Part shown: in pieces, positions 48,539 to 59,680 of the stretch
Layout: each line of letters begins with the position of its first letter
How positions within the stretch are numbered: the stretch's first letter is position 1
From: Pratylenchus scribneri
Taxonomy: Eukaryota > Nematoda > Chromadorea > Rhabditida > Pratylenchidae
DNA length: 64,000 bases
Assembly: GCA_030063045.1 (NCBI GenBank)
Contig: JAQSEB010000078.1
Location: 936,001 to 1,000,000 of the forward strand
Direction: 5' to 3'
Notes under the pieces: model-generated
Databases searched by the model: none
The model's input: the letters and a program-made list of their open reading frames with translations, nothing else
Told to the model about the DNA's origin: nothing
Translations under genes and position numbers: made by a program

Positions 48539-50988
48539 ATGGCACAACAAACGTTGATTTTGGACAATGGTGCGCATAGCATAAAAGCCGGTTATATATC
48601 GGATCACTTTAGCAGGTTTGAGGAAAATTTATTAAAGAAATATTTAATATGGCAAAAAGAGTAATTAAAAATGACCAAAAGATTGTAATGTTTCTCAGTG
48701 TTTATCCCAAACTCATGAACCTTATTATCAATCAATCGATTATCTGTCAAGACGATTTGATTGTTTTGGTTTGGGTTTAAGCAAAATTCAGTTTTAAGCC
48801 AAAATTGGTTTAAACAGTTAAATACCCTTTAATTGTTGACCAAACAATGACAAATTTATATACCATTCATGCGTTTTGACCAGCTCTATCCAATAGGGTA
48901 TTTTGGTCATCATTTTTTTTTCGCCAAATTAAAATATTAATCATTATTAAACAAATTATTAATGTTGCATTTGAATTTCAGAATAATTCCAAATGGCATT
49001 TTCAAAACCAAAAGTGATCGGAAACGAATCTACATTGGCGAAGAACTTGAAGAATGCCAAGATCGATCCTCAATGTATTTTGTGCTTCCATTTGAGCGTG
49101 GTTATCTAGGTTTGATTTCTTTTTGTTATTCCGTTAATTTTAAATATTTTTAGTAAATTGGGATACACAATTACAAATTTGGAATCAATTTTTCGGCAAG
49201 GATCGATTCAATGTGGAATTTGAAAATTGTAGGCTTGTTTTAACGGATCCGAATGAAATTGCCAGGTTAATTTGAATTTATTTTAATTCTCAATAAATAA
49301 TTGCAGAGCATTCACCGATAATACCGAGGAAATTGTTTTTGAAAATTTTTGTTTCAATTCACTGTTAAAAACTTCAGGTCTTTATCATTAATTACATTTA
49401 AATTTTATTAAATTGATTAAGCACCATCATGTGTTGCTCAAACGCATTGTTCAACAAAGAAACCTGCGTGCATTGTTGTTGATTCCGGGTATAAATTTGT
49501 TGAATAATGTGCAAAAATTTACCAAACCTTAACTTTCGGAATTCAAAAATTTGTGAAACCTTAACTTTCGGAACTCAAAAATTTGTGAAATCTTAACTTT
49601 CGGAACTCAAAATTTTAAGAAACCTTAATTTTTATTTAAATAATTCATTTATTGGAAATAATATTAATTCCCTTAATTTAAGCCATTCTTTCACCCACAT
49701 TGTTCCATTTGTTCAAGGCCAAATTGTTCGGGAAGGCGTTATCAGGTATTTTGAAAATCAATTAATTCCAAAAATAATTTTTTATTTAGAATTGATATGG
49801 GCGGAAAAGCATTGACCAATCAGCTGAAGGATTGGATTTCCTATCGCCAATTGAATGTGATGGAGGAAACATATGTGATCAATTGTTGCAAGGAGGATGT
49901 GTGTTTTGTTTCGAGAAACTTCCAAAAGGATATGGAAAAATGGAGGTAAGTCCGCAAAAAGCGATTACATATAAATTTTCAATTTAGAGCGCATCGAGTG
50001 GACTATATTTTACCGGACTTTGTCAATTTGATGCGAGGACAAGTCAGGGAAAAGGTTTTTTAAATATTACAAAAATTAAATTTTTAATATTCCTCATTAA
50101 TAGCAACAAAAACCACCGACGGATGCACAATCACTCGATGTGGACACTCAAAAATTGACACTCGGAGTTGAACGTTTTGCATTGCCCGAATTGCTCTTCC
50201 ATCCAAGTGATGTGGAAATTGCCCAAATGGGAGTGGTTGAGGCCATTCAAGCAAGCTTGAATAAATTCCCAAAAGGTGAGATTTAAAAAAGGGAATAATG
50301 GTTTAAGGAGGGTTTGTCTATTCATAAATTAAATACCCAAAATTGGATACTGGTCAAGACGCATTGAATGGTATATAATTTGGCATGTTTTGGTCAAAAA
50401 TTGAATGGTATTTAACGGTTTAAACCCATATTGGTTTAATGGTTCAAAACTAAGTTAGAATTTGTTAAACCCAAACCAAAACATATTCAAATGATATGTC
50501 TTGACCAGATCTATCGATTGGGTTTAAGGATTATGGGTATAGGTTAATCCATTGAACCATTATAAATATTAATTCTGCAAATAATTTATTCCCACTTTTT
50601 TTGCAGAAATGCAATTGCTGATGGCTCGCAACATTGTGCTGATTGGCGGATGTTCGCGTTTTCCAGGCTTTCGGGAAAGAATGTAATATTAATTTTGGAT
50701 GGTTTTTTCCATTTTAAAATTTAATTTTTTAGTGAATTTGATCTTCGCTCAATGGTCGATGACCAATTCCGCCTCCACGTTTTCCTTCCACCCGACCCAA
50801 TCGCCCATCCATGGGAATCCGCCCGGAATGCCCTCCTCCAACAATCGCCGGGGAACGAAAATTCTGAATGTTACCAGCGATTTGCGAGCAAATTTGTGAG
50901 CCGAGCCGAATATGAGGAGAATGGGGTTGGAATATGCCGGAAAAGATTTGCGAATTATTGGCCAGAAAGTGAAGGATATTTGAATTAG
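48539..50988 (+). CDS. arp-6: Actin-related protein 6 (ARP6), SWR1/SRCAP complex subunit
   Basis: Exons 48539-48615, 48982-49109, 49154-49265, 49307-49377, 49422-49488, 49683-49745, 49790-49945, 49988-50054, 50104-50275, 50607-50682, 50733-50988; 414 residues. Actin-fold marks: [15 protein letters not shown] (phosphate loop 1), [35 protein letters not shown] (phosphate loop 2), [41 protein letters not shown], and [17 protein letters not shown] (adenosine loop). The C-terminal REYEENG-like motif (RAEYEENG) is typical of ARP6. ARP6 acts in H2A.Z deposition. Introns 1 and 9 contain MITEs, intron 5 a tandem repeat. AATAAA at 51030-51035. Confidence 0.95.
48690..48905 (-). repeat. Dispersed MITE, inverted copy
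   Basis: CAAAATTGGTTTAAACAGTT, AAATACCCTTTAATTGTTGA, CATGCGTTTTGACCAGCTCT. It lies in arp-6 intron 1. Confidence 0.7.
49525..49640 (+). repeat. ~34-bp tandem repeat in arp-6 intron
   Basis: Three to four copies of AACCTTAACTTTCGGAACTC followed by AAAAATTTGTGAA, in intron 5 (49489-49682). Confidence 0.8.
50290..50575 (+). repeat. Dispersed MITE copy
   Basis: Left end AATGGTTTAAGGAGGGTTTG; right end GGTTAATCCATTGAACCATT, the inverse of the left end with changes. It lies in arp-6 intron 9. Confidence 0.75.
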
Positions 50989-51213
50989 GCTGATCTCATT
51001 TCCTATTTATTTATGCATTATTTTTTTGTAATAAATAATTTTTTATTGAATAAATTTAACATTAATAAATTATTTTTTACCAAATAAATTTAATTATCAA
51101 ATTTAATGGTTTTGAACCGAATTATTTTTTGTATTTATTCATTTTAATTTATCATTTTTCCACAATTTCCAAGTATATTAAATAGTTCGAAATAAATCGA
51201 GAAATAAAGCAAA

Positions 51214-53618
51214 ATGACCGCCGTTGTTCTGGAACGTAACCAAGGTTTGTAAAATTTACATTCATTATTCAATATTGGATTGGGTTAGCTACCGCCAAAT
51301 TTTGAAAAATCTTACACGGATATAGGAAGAAGAATGGAAGATTAGAAATTAGAATCAGGAAGAGTGAGCGTAGCGGAAGAACAGATGAAGAAGAAAGCAA
51401 CTGGTGAGGAAGAGTAGCGAGGAACAGAGATTTTTGTTTTTTCCTCCGAACGACCGCAATGCTTCCTCTTCTTCAGTTCTTCATCCAAATGCCTCCTCTA
51501 CAATAGGGTGGTTCTCTATGGTTTATGTCATTTCCAGAACCTTATTAGGAAATTAGGAGGATTAGGGAATCCCAGGCTGATTTTAAAAATCTTACTTGTG
51601 ACAAGTTTAGTTGAAAATCATTGAGAAGATTATGGGGGGGGGGGAGTGTTCAAGTTTCCTTTATGGAGACAGAAAACAGAATTAATTAAGTGAGAAAATT
51701 TATTATGGATGATTTATACATTTATGGAATTAGAATTGTCTATAAATCAATATTTAATCCGCGGAAATCATCTAACCTTATTTTCCAGATGCAACAATTT
51801 ACGTTGGTGGATTGGACGAGAAAGTGACCGAAGCAATTCTTTGGGAACTTTTCGTCAATGCCGGTCCCGTCACCACAGTGAATATGCCAAAGGACCGGAT
51901 CACGGGCACACATCAAGGTTTTGGATTCATCGAATTTATGAGTGAGGAGGACGCCGACTATGCCATCAAAATTATGAATATGATCAAATTGTTCGGGAAA
52001 CCCATTAAAGGTTAGCCGTTAGCGGTCTTTTTAGTTTATTTAATAAAGAAATCCTTTACATAATTGAATAAATCTGTATTTTTTGAGACAATTCGAAATT
52101 AAAATTAAAGTAAAAATTAATTGGCCAAAGGGTTATAGTCGAAAAACTTTAAATCTAATTGGCATTTATATTGGCATTTATCTATCTTTTGGAAACAATC
52201 TGGAGGTGTGCCTTTGTATTGAGCATAAGACGGTCGGTCCAAGACTTTAAAAGATGGTCTCATTTGAATCCAAATTACTCTTAGCTAATCAGAGTGATTG
52301 GTTTTGGATAATCTTGAGGACATTAGGTGCTCCAAATTAAACATTAGGGATTTTAGAAAACAAATTTATTAAACCATCAGAAAGTTGAAGTGGTCAAAAA
52401 ACAAAAATAGCTTATTTTACCACTATAAATTCTTATCAACATTTAAATTCTTCCAAATAAATTAATCCCAATATTTCATTCATCAGTTAACAAAGCATCG
52501 GCAAATGAGAAGCAAATGGACATTGGCGCAAATTTGTTTGTTGGCAATTTGGCACCCGAAGTGGATGAGAAACTGCTCTTCGATACATTCAGCGCTTTTG
52601 GCGTTATTCTTCAGGTTAATTTAAATTTTCGGGTTTTTCGGATTTATTTTCCGAAAAGAATTAAATAATTCGCCCTTAAATTTGTAGCCTCCAAAAATTA
52701 TGCGAGATGTGGAAACGGGCAGTAGCAAAGGCTTTGCATTCATCAATTTTGCATCATTCGAGGCCTCCGACGCCGGTTAGAATTGGTCATAATTTGAACA
52801 AAAACTTTCATTTTAGCACTCGAGGCAATGAATGGCTAATTCCTTTGCAATCGACCAATCACATGTTCATATGCATTCAAAAAGGAAACGAAAGGAGAGC
52901 GGCATGGGACGGCGGCGGAACGTCTTTTGGCTGCCCAAAATCCACTCTTCCCTCACGACAGGCCGCATCAAATATTTTCAGATGTACCCGGGCTCAGGTT
53001 CTCATTTTTAGCTAATAAATTGATTTAAATTTGCTATTAATTAAATCGGAATGAAAAAAATTAATTATATTTTTTAGACCAATGCCAATTCCACCACCAG
53101 CCCCACCCGGTGCCAACATTCCATCACAAATGCCCGGAATGCCAGCATCATTTCCACCAATGCTGGGTGGAATGGTTCCACCACCGCCGCCAATGATTTC
53201 ACCGGCCTCAATGGCCATGGGGTAAAATTTTTTTTAACAATAAATTCCAAAAAATTCTTCCCCAAATTCACAGATTCATTCCGCCAATGGGCTTTGGTCT
53301 GCCGATGCCTCCAATGCCGAACATGAACATTCCTCGACCGCCTCCACCACCGATGGGAATGGGCGGTCAAATGTTTCCGCCACCCCCACCGCCAATGTCC
53401 AGGTTGAACTTTTTATCATTTTTGATTTTTTAAACACAAATTTCAAGGCAAAGCATTCCACCGCCACCTCCTCCACCACCACAACCGCCAACCCCATCGG
53501 CTACACCAAATCCACCGCCGCCTCCCCCGCTTAGTGGTTTGTTTTATAAATGGAATTATTGCTTTAATTTTTCACAATTTAAGCGCCACCTCCTCCACCA
53601 CCGCCTCCATCACGTTAA
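51214..53618 (+). CDS. sap-49: Splicing factor 3B subunit 4 (SF3B4/SAP49), with an in-frame TAA in exon 5
   Basis: Exons 51214-51244, 51789-52010, 52487-52614, 52688-52775, 52817-52997, 53078-53221, 53274-53402, 53448-53536, 53584-53618; 349 codons including the internal TAA at 52837-52839. RRM1 ([28 protein letters not shown]) and RRM2 ([28 protein letters not shown]) are followed by the SF3B4 block [19 protein letters not shown] and a proline-rich tail. SF3B4 is part of the U2 snRNP SF3b complex. The stop falls in EAMNG[stop]FLCNRPIT, where family members have glutamine (EAMNGQ). The frame is open and conserved afterwards, so this is most simply a single C-to-T change of CAA. AATAAA at 53710-53715. 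Confidence 0.9.
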
Positions 53619-53978
53619 ATCAGCATATTTGATGGATATGGATTACGGAAATTTGGATGAAATTGATTTGATGATCTTAATTTTTAAAATGTTTTTTTTT
53701 CATTTCTTGAATAAAATTATTTTGTTTAACATTATTTCTTTCAAAACCATTGATTTTATATCTTTTACGGAGGTTTGTATGTCAGTGTCTCAGATAAAAA
53801 TGTTAGTTGTAAAATTACGGTGTGATTATTAGCGTCCTTTTTATTTATACTATACTTTATCGATTAGTATACTGTACTGATACTGTACTGTTGACTTTAT
53901 TTTTCACTTTCATTTTTTCATATAAAAGCACTTCGTTTTTTACTCTTGATATTCAGAAATTTCTTCCCTTCCATCAAA
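53619..53978. other. Intergenic spacer
   Basis: 360 bp AT-rich. It holds the sap-49 3' end and, near 53850-53900, a cluster of TACTGT/AGTATA words. Confidence 0.4.
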
Positions 53979-54670
53979 ATGCCCCGTCAATTGCTTGCCA
54001 TCATATTATGCATTTGCTTGTTCCTGCCATTATCCACTCAACAAATTCGAGATGATTCTTCAAATCAACAAAACTACAAAGCTGTCAATAACTTCATTAG
54101 CAACGAGAAGTACAACAATGATATTCGCAATCCGGGCAAGAACACAACAGGGATCGCTCTCTTCGCAACTGGCATTGTCGTGGCCGTATTGCTCATCGTT
54201 GGACTGGTCAGTTTATTTTACATAATTAATAATCAAATAAACTTATTTTTATTCAGATAATCGGCACAATTCTATTGATTCGATGGAGAAGGAAGAAGAG
54301 GAAGTATTACGTAATGGATGAAGAGAAGAGAAGCAAATCGGAATCGGATGAAGAAAAATCAGGACAAGAAAAAAGAGGACAAAAACAAGAAGGAGGTCCA
54401 GTACCGGTAGCAATCATCAACAACAAAATCGAACACCCGGCAGCAGAGCAAGGAGGCGAAACAAAATGCGAATTTGATGAAATTGACCTGTCTGCTACTG
54501 CTGAAGAAAATGATGTGCCGTCAGCCATGCAATCCAACATTATTGAAGAACCGGCGGTGAATTCTAAAGAAATTGGTGTGCCGTCATCCATGCGATCCAA
54601 CAATATCGAAGAACCAGCGGTGAATTCTAAAGAAATTGGTGTGCCGTCATCCATGCGATCAGAGATTTGA
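53979..54670 (+). CDS. Small single-pass type I membrane protein, unrecognised
   Basis: Exons 53979-54206 and 54257-54670; 213 residues. Signal peptide MPRQLLAIILCICLFLPLST; a short ectodomain of about 35 residues with one NTT glycosylation sequon; a membrane helix (ALFATGIVVAVLLIVGLIIG) ending in the basic stop-transfer RWRRKKRK. The charged cytoplasmic tail ends in tandem 21-residue repeats (units containing EEPAVNSKEIGVPSSMRSN). No known family recognised; probably lineage-restricted. AATAAA at 54788-54793. Confidence 0.75.
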
Positions 54671-55382
54671 CCCTTGATATTCATATATCCCACCCACATA
54701 TATATTGTTTTTTTTATGTCTCCCATCCTTCCAATATCTTGTATTGTATTGTTGTTTGTTTTTTTTCTTCATATTTTGTGAAAATTGAATAAATTTTTGT
54801 TCGAAAAACTCACATCAAATTATTCTGATTAAGGCTAGACCTCTAGCCCTTTTAGTACTTTAATTATTTTTTGTTCCAACCGAGTTGAGTTCATTTGATA
54901 TAAAGCTTGACGAGCTGTGTAAAACATGTGTTTAACATGTAAATGTAAGTCGATCATCGGTAAAAAAGATGACTTCATGAAAATCGCCAAAGCGAACCCC
55001 TCCCTCCTTCCATCTCTATGGGTCGAAACTCGAATTTTTTTTCGTTCAAATTACAGCTCAATCGATGAGTCTCGAATCTCGATGAAGCTTTGATTATGGC
55101 CAAAAGTCCAACCCATCCCTTAGATACTGTAGCAATTATTTAAATTTTTAATATTTGGCATAATGTTTTAAATTTTTTGATGAGAAATAAAAAATTGTTG
55201 TTCATTTTTTTTTCATTCAACGTTCAACCGACACTCAATCAACATTCAATTTCATTCATTTATTGTTTGTTTGACTTTGATAACAAGTTTTAATGTTTAT
55301 AAAACGCAAATTTTAGTTTATTAAAACAATTTAATAAAAATACATTTTAATTATAGAAAATACAAAGAAAAGAATAAAATAA
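54671..55382. other. Intergenic spacer
   Basis: 710 bp AT-rich with the upstream gene's polyadenylation signal; no exon or clear repeat identified. Confidence 0.45.
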
Positions 55383-58300
55383 ATGCCGCTGAAAGAAACG
55401 GAAGCAATTGGGGTGCCAGTTGACAAGCCAAGCACTGTGAATGATCAAAACCAAAATGATTTGATGTCCATTGGTCAATTTGGTGATGGGCGGATCAAGA
55501 AAATGGAAGTGGATTATACGGAGGAGGTGGACAAACAAATTCCGGAGGCCAATCTGAAAGCAAGAGTATGTTTTGATTTAAAACAATGAATTCGATTGCT
55601 AATTTCAATATTTTAGGAAGGCAAAGTACAAGAGGCCATTGAATCGCTTCAACAATTGGAGAAGAAAAGCCGTCTGGACTGCGACATGAAGTCGAATATG
55701 CGCATTGCTCGTCACATGATCAAGTTGGCGTTTGATGCAAAGCAATGGGACCTGCTCAATGACACAATCAAAACACTTTGCAAGAAGAGAGCACTCATCA
55801 AAATGAGCATCAAAACAATGGTTTGCGCTTTTAGAATTACTAAATAAACCAAAAAATTGCCAAAAAAATTAGCTTCCCCATGGCGGGCTCGAACCGCCGA
55901 CTTCAGCATTATAAGTACTGCACTCTGACCAACTGAGTTAATGGGGAGCACGTGGGAAGCTCTACTCCACCCGGACTTTGGTTTGAGGTTTTTGATCCAT
56001 CTTCGGGTTTCCTGGCTATCTTGGGTTTTTTCTTTTTTTTGGTCCATCTTTATGGTTTTTTGATCCATCTTCGGGTTTCCTGGCTATCTTAAGGTTTTTT
56101 GAGTCATTTAAAAGTTTTTGGACCATCTAAAAGTTGTTTGAATCCTTTCAAAGTTTTTAACCATCTTAAGGTTTTTTGGACTATCCCAAGGTTTTCGGAC
56201 CATCTTAAGGTTTTTGGTCTATCTTTAAGGTTGACCAATGACCATCTTAAGGTTTTTTGTAATTGTAACAAAATAATTATCTTACAATCAATATTCAGAT
56301 CCAAGATGCCTGCGAAATGATTGATCAAACGCCAAATGAAGCTGTCAAAGCAAAACTGATTGAGATTTTGCGTACCGTCACTGCTGGAAAGGTTTTATTT
56401 GAGATTTAAATTTCTTATTCTAATCTTTTCAACATCGTTCACAGATCTATGTGGAAGTGGAGCGGGCCAGATTGACAAAGCTGGTGGCGGACAAATTGGA
56501 AGTGGAAGGCAAATTGGACGAGGCCAGAGAGCTCATTATGGAATTGCAAGTGGAGACGTATGGATCGATGGAAGTCAATGAGAAGGTTTTCTTGAAACAT
56601 TTTGGGAAAATTTAATTTTAAAAAAAATCTTCAGGTCCAATATTTGCTCCATCAAATGCGCCTCTCAATTGCCAAGCAGGACTTCACAAGGGCCACAATC
56701 ATTTCGCGGAAAATCAGCGCCAAATTCTTTGAGCGTGCTGGCGATGAGGTTTTTAGAAAAAATATTTTTCATATTTTTTGGTATTTTCTCTTCAGGTTCA
56801 ACGGATGAAATTGGAATTCTACAAATATATGGTGCAAGTTGGTCTCCAGGATGAGGCATATTTGGATGTTTGCAAACACTTCTTGGCCATTTTCAACACG
56901 CCAAGCATCAAAGCGAACGAGGCAAAACAATTGGAGGTTTGGAAAAAATATAAATGGAAACTTTAGAATTTTTGAGATCACAAATTCTAAGGCTATTGAG
57001 AAAAAATTTATGGTACTATGGCAGTTTAGGGGCTGGAAGAGAAAAGGGGATGATGAAGAAGAATCCTTTTCCCTTCCAACCCGTAAAAAATATTTGAGTC
57101 GGATTTTTTTGCCAATCATCTTCTATAAACCATAAACTATTTCTGATGAAACTCTTCGAAATCATGAGTGCCGAGTGATCAAGTCTAAGATAAATTGGTG
57201 ATTGGTCAGAGTTTAGATCAAAACCAAAATGGTTAATAGTTTTAGATTGAAATCGGTTTAAACGGTTTAATACCATTTAATAGTAACTCCGGCAATCTAA
57301 GACATATTTTGACGAACTCTATTATAATCTAAATCTAATGGGATAAGGTTAACATAATACAAGATTAAACATAAAAAGTTATCCAAAAAATTCAATTTTC
57401 GACAGAAAACCACTTCCCAAATAATTTTCTGGAGTAATTTTTGATATTGTTTTGGTGTTATTTTGGTCTTATTTCGCTTTTTAGTTAAGGATAAACACAC
57501 GTTTTACAATATGACCACCTCTCCATAATAAATTTTAGCAACCACAAAATCATAGGGAAATTTTTGTGCAATAAATCAAACCAATCAATCAATCAAATTA
57601 ATTTCAGATACTGAAATGCATTGTGTTCTATTTGCTGCTTTCGCCACATGACAACGAGAAATGGGAATTGCTGCATCGAACGAATGAAATGCGCGAATTG
57701 GAGGCACTTCCGGAACACAAGGCACTTGTGGAGCTGTTCATTCGCCAGGAACTGATCTTTTGGAAGAAGGACATCGAAGGCCAATATGCGGCAATTCTGT
57801 TCAATGCCAGGCCAATCCAAGCGGTTACTGCTGATCCATTGTTGCCGAGCACTCATGTAAATTTGATATTTAATTTAATTTTTCATTTTCTCTAGAGAAA
57901 TATTTAATTTGCCAAAAAATAGACAAAAATAATTTTAATGGTTTTTGGTTTAAGGATGGGTTTATCCTACCGTTCACAAACCATAAACCCAATTGGATAA
58001 AGCTGGTCAAAACGAATTGAATGGTATATAATTTGGTTATGGTTTGGTCAACAAATTAAAGGGTATTAAACGGTTTAAACCTAATTTGGTTTAATGGTTC
58101 TAAACTAAACTAGAATTGGTTAAACCCAAGCCAAAACATAATCAAATGATGCGTCAGCTTAATCAATTGGTAGATTTTTGAGTTTGAGTTTAGTAGCAAC
58201 CATTGACCGGTTATAATCTTATTGACAGAAGAGAGGTTAAATATTCCCCAATTAAATCAAAATCATAGCTCGGCAAGGGGGGAGGGTCATCATGGGTGGC

Positions 58301-59385
58301 TGCGTGGTAGGTGATGGGCGAGGTCCACCCTAATTTTTCATGCATAGTCCCAATTTCAGATTTTTGCGCCGCAGGCGAAAATTTAGGACCAAAAACAACC
58401 CCGCAAGGTAAAATTTGACCTAAAAATGGCCGCGCAGCGAAAAATTTTCCAATTTTTCCGAAAAATTTTTCAATTTTTTCCTTCCTCTCCCTGCGTGCTG
58501 CGTGGTTCCCGCCCGGTAAATCCCCTGAGTGCTGCGTTGTTAGGGGAGGTCGGACCCCCCCCCCCCCCCCCTTGCCGAGCTATGATCAAAATCTTCTTAT
58601 CATCCATTCTTATTATTTAATTAATTTCCACACATTTAAGGTTTTCCCATTGGACACTGCCGAGGGCCAAAAACGCAAAGAACGGCTTCATGATTGCGTC
58701 GGGGAGCACAATGTTCGAATGATTGCCAAATACTACACTCGAATCACATTCAAGCGAATGGCCGAATTGCTGGAATTCGACGTTGACCAAATGGAAGCAT
58801 TTGTGTGCAAATTGATTGTGAATGGCGTCATCCCGGATGCGAAGATCGATCGGCCCTCTCAATTAATCTACATCAACGCCAAACGTTCCACGGTGGATGT
58901 GTTGGATCAGGTGGGCAATTTTTAAAATTTATTTGGGAAAATGGTTTGAAAATGCCAAAAAGATTATTTGAAGCGGTTCAATGGTTTGTCTTAGACTATC
59001 AAACCTTAATATCAATCAATAGATTCAGTTGAAACACATCATTTGATTATGTTTTTGCTTGGGTTTAACCATTTCGAACTTAGTTTTGAACTAATAAGTC
59101 AAAATAGGTTTAAACTAATACCCTTTAATTGTTGATGACCAAACCATGACAAATTATATACCATTCAATGCGTCTTGACCATCTCTATACAATTTGGGTC
59201 TACTTTTTTCGGCAATTTCAATACTTTTTTCCTCTCCAAATTAAATATTTTTCTTAACTAATATCAATTTAATTTTTCAGTGGGGCTCAAATGTGCGCAA
59301 ACTGACGGACATTATGAACAAAGTGTCGCACTTGATCGTCAAAGAGGAGATGGTCCACGGGATGGAAATTGTCAAGAAGGATTGA
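55383..59385 (+). CDS. rpn-5: 26S proteasome regulatory subunit RPN5 (PSMD12)
   Basis: Exons 55383-55565, 55617-55820, 56299-56391, 56445-56585, 56635-56748, 56796-56936, 57608-57856, 58641-58910, 59281-59385; every junction phase 0; 499 residues (human about 456, with a longer N-terminus here). Typical stretches: KVQEAIESLQQLEKKSRLDC, EVERARLTKLVADKLEVEGK, ARELIMELQVETYGSM, and a C-terminal PCI domain with HNVRMIAKYYTRITFKRMAE, LLEFDVDQMEAFVCKLIVNG and RPSQLIYI. RPN5 is a lid scaffold subunit. Introns are repeat-laden: an antisense tRNA-Ile and minisatellite (intron 2), a degenerate MITE (intron 6), a MITE plus hAT-like element (intron 7), and a MITE (intron 8). Confidence 0.95.
55874..55947 (-). 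tRNA. tRNA-Ile (anticodon UAU)
   Basis: Minus-strand reading: acceptor TCCCCAT pairs with ATGGGGA; D arm ACTC/GAGT; anticodon stem CAGTA/TGCTG with loop CTTATAA (UAU); T arm GGCGG TTCGAGC CCGCC; discriminator A. No intron is needed. It lies antisense in rpn-5 intron 2. Confidence 0.9.
55980..56260. repeat. ~20-bp minisatellite in rpn-5 intron
   Basis: About 12 imperfect units of GGACCATCTTAAGGTTTTTT, with a 5' variant TTCGGGTTTCCTGGCTATCTT repeated twice. Same family as 23.2 and 26.1 kb. Confidence 0.8.
57170..57345 (-). repeat. Degenerate dispersed MITE, inverted
   Basis: Recognisable from AAACGGTTTAATACCATTTA and ACATATTTTGACGAACTCTA; heavily mutated. It lies in rpn-5 intron 6. Confidence 0.5.
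57935..58222 (+). repeat. Dispersed MITE, full-length copy
   Basis: Left end GGTTTATCCTACCGTTCACA; core GAATGGTATATAATTTGG and AAAGGGTATTAAACGGTTTA; right end near AACCATTGACCGGTTATAAT. It lies in rpn-5 intron 7. Confidence 0.8.
58264..58584. mobile_element. hAT-like MITE, 321 bp, with perfect 8-bp target duplication
   Basis: Terminal inverted repeats CATAGCTCGGCAAGGGGG at the left and its complement CCCCCTTGCCGAGCTATG at the right. ATCAAAAT occurs immediately outside at 58256-58263 and again at 58585-58592. An 8-bp duplication is the hAT signature. The interior has no coding capacity and ends in a 17-C run. It lies in rpn-5 intron 7, 40 bp from a different MITE. Confidence 0.88.
58960..59215 (-). 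repeat. Dispersed MITE, inverted copy
   Basis: ACTAATACCCTTTAATTGTT, CATGACAAATTATATACCAT, TCAATGCGTCTTGACCATCT. It lies in rpn-5 intron 8. Confidence 0.75.
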
Positions 59386-59680
59386 TGATGAATATTGAAT
59401 ATAAATAGATGGATAATTGATGGATGAACACAATTATTTTGACTTTTTGTTTGTTTTATTCATTTTTTTCTCGTAATTTTTTGATTGAGAATGATATATT
59501 TATTTAATTATGTATTGAAATTTGAATTTGATTTGATAAATGAAAAAATGATGTTAAAAAATATGTAAATGATTTATTTTATCAATAATTATTTATAATT
59601 CTTAATTGGATTTTTAATAATTGAAAAATTGTATTAATAATATTCAAATTAATTTTCAAGACTACTAATCATAATTTTAA

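Noticed and set aside
53012..53497. Minus-strand open frames opposite sap-49
   Set aside because: Shadow of the proline/glycine-rich coding sequence of SF3B4.
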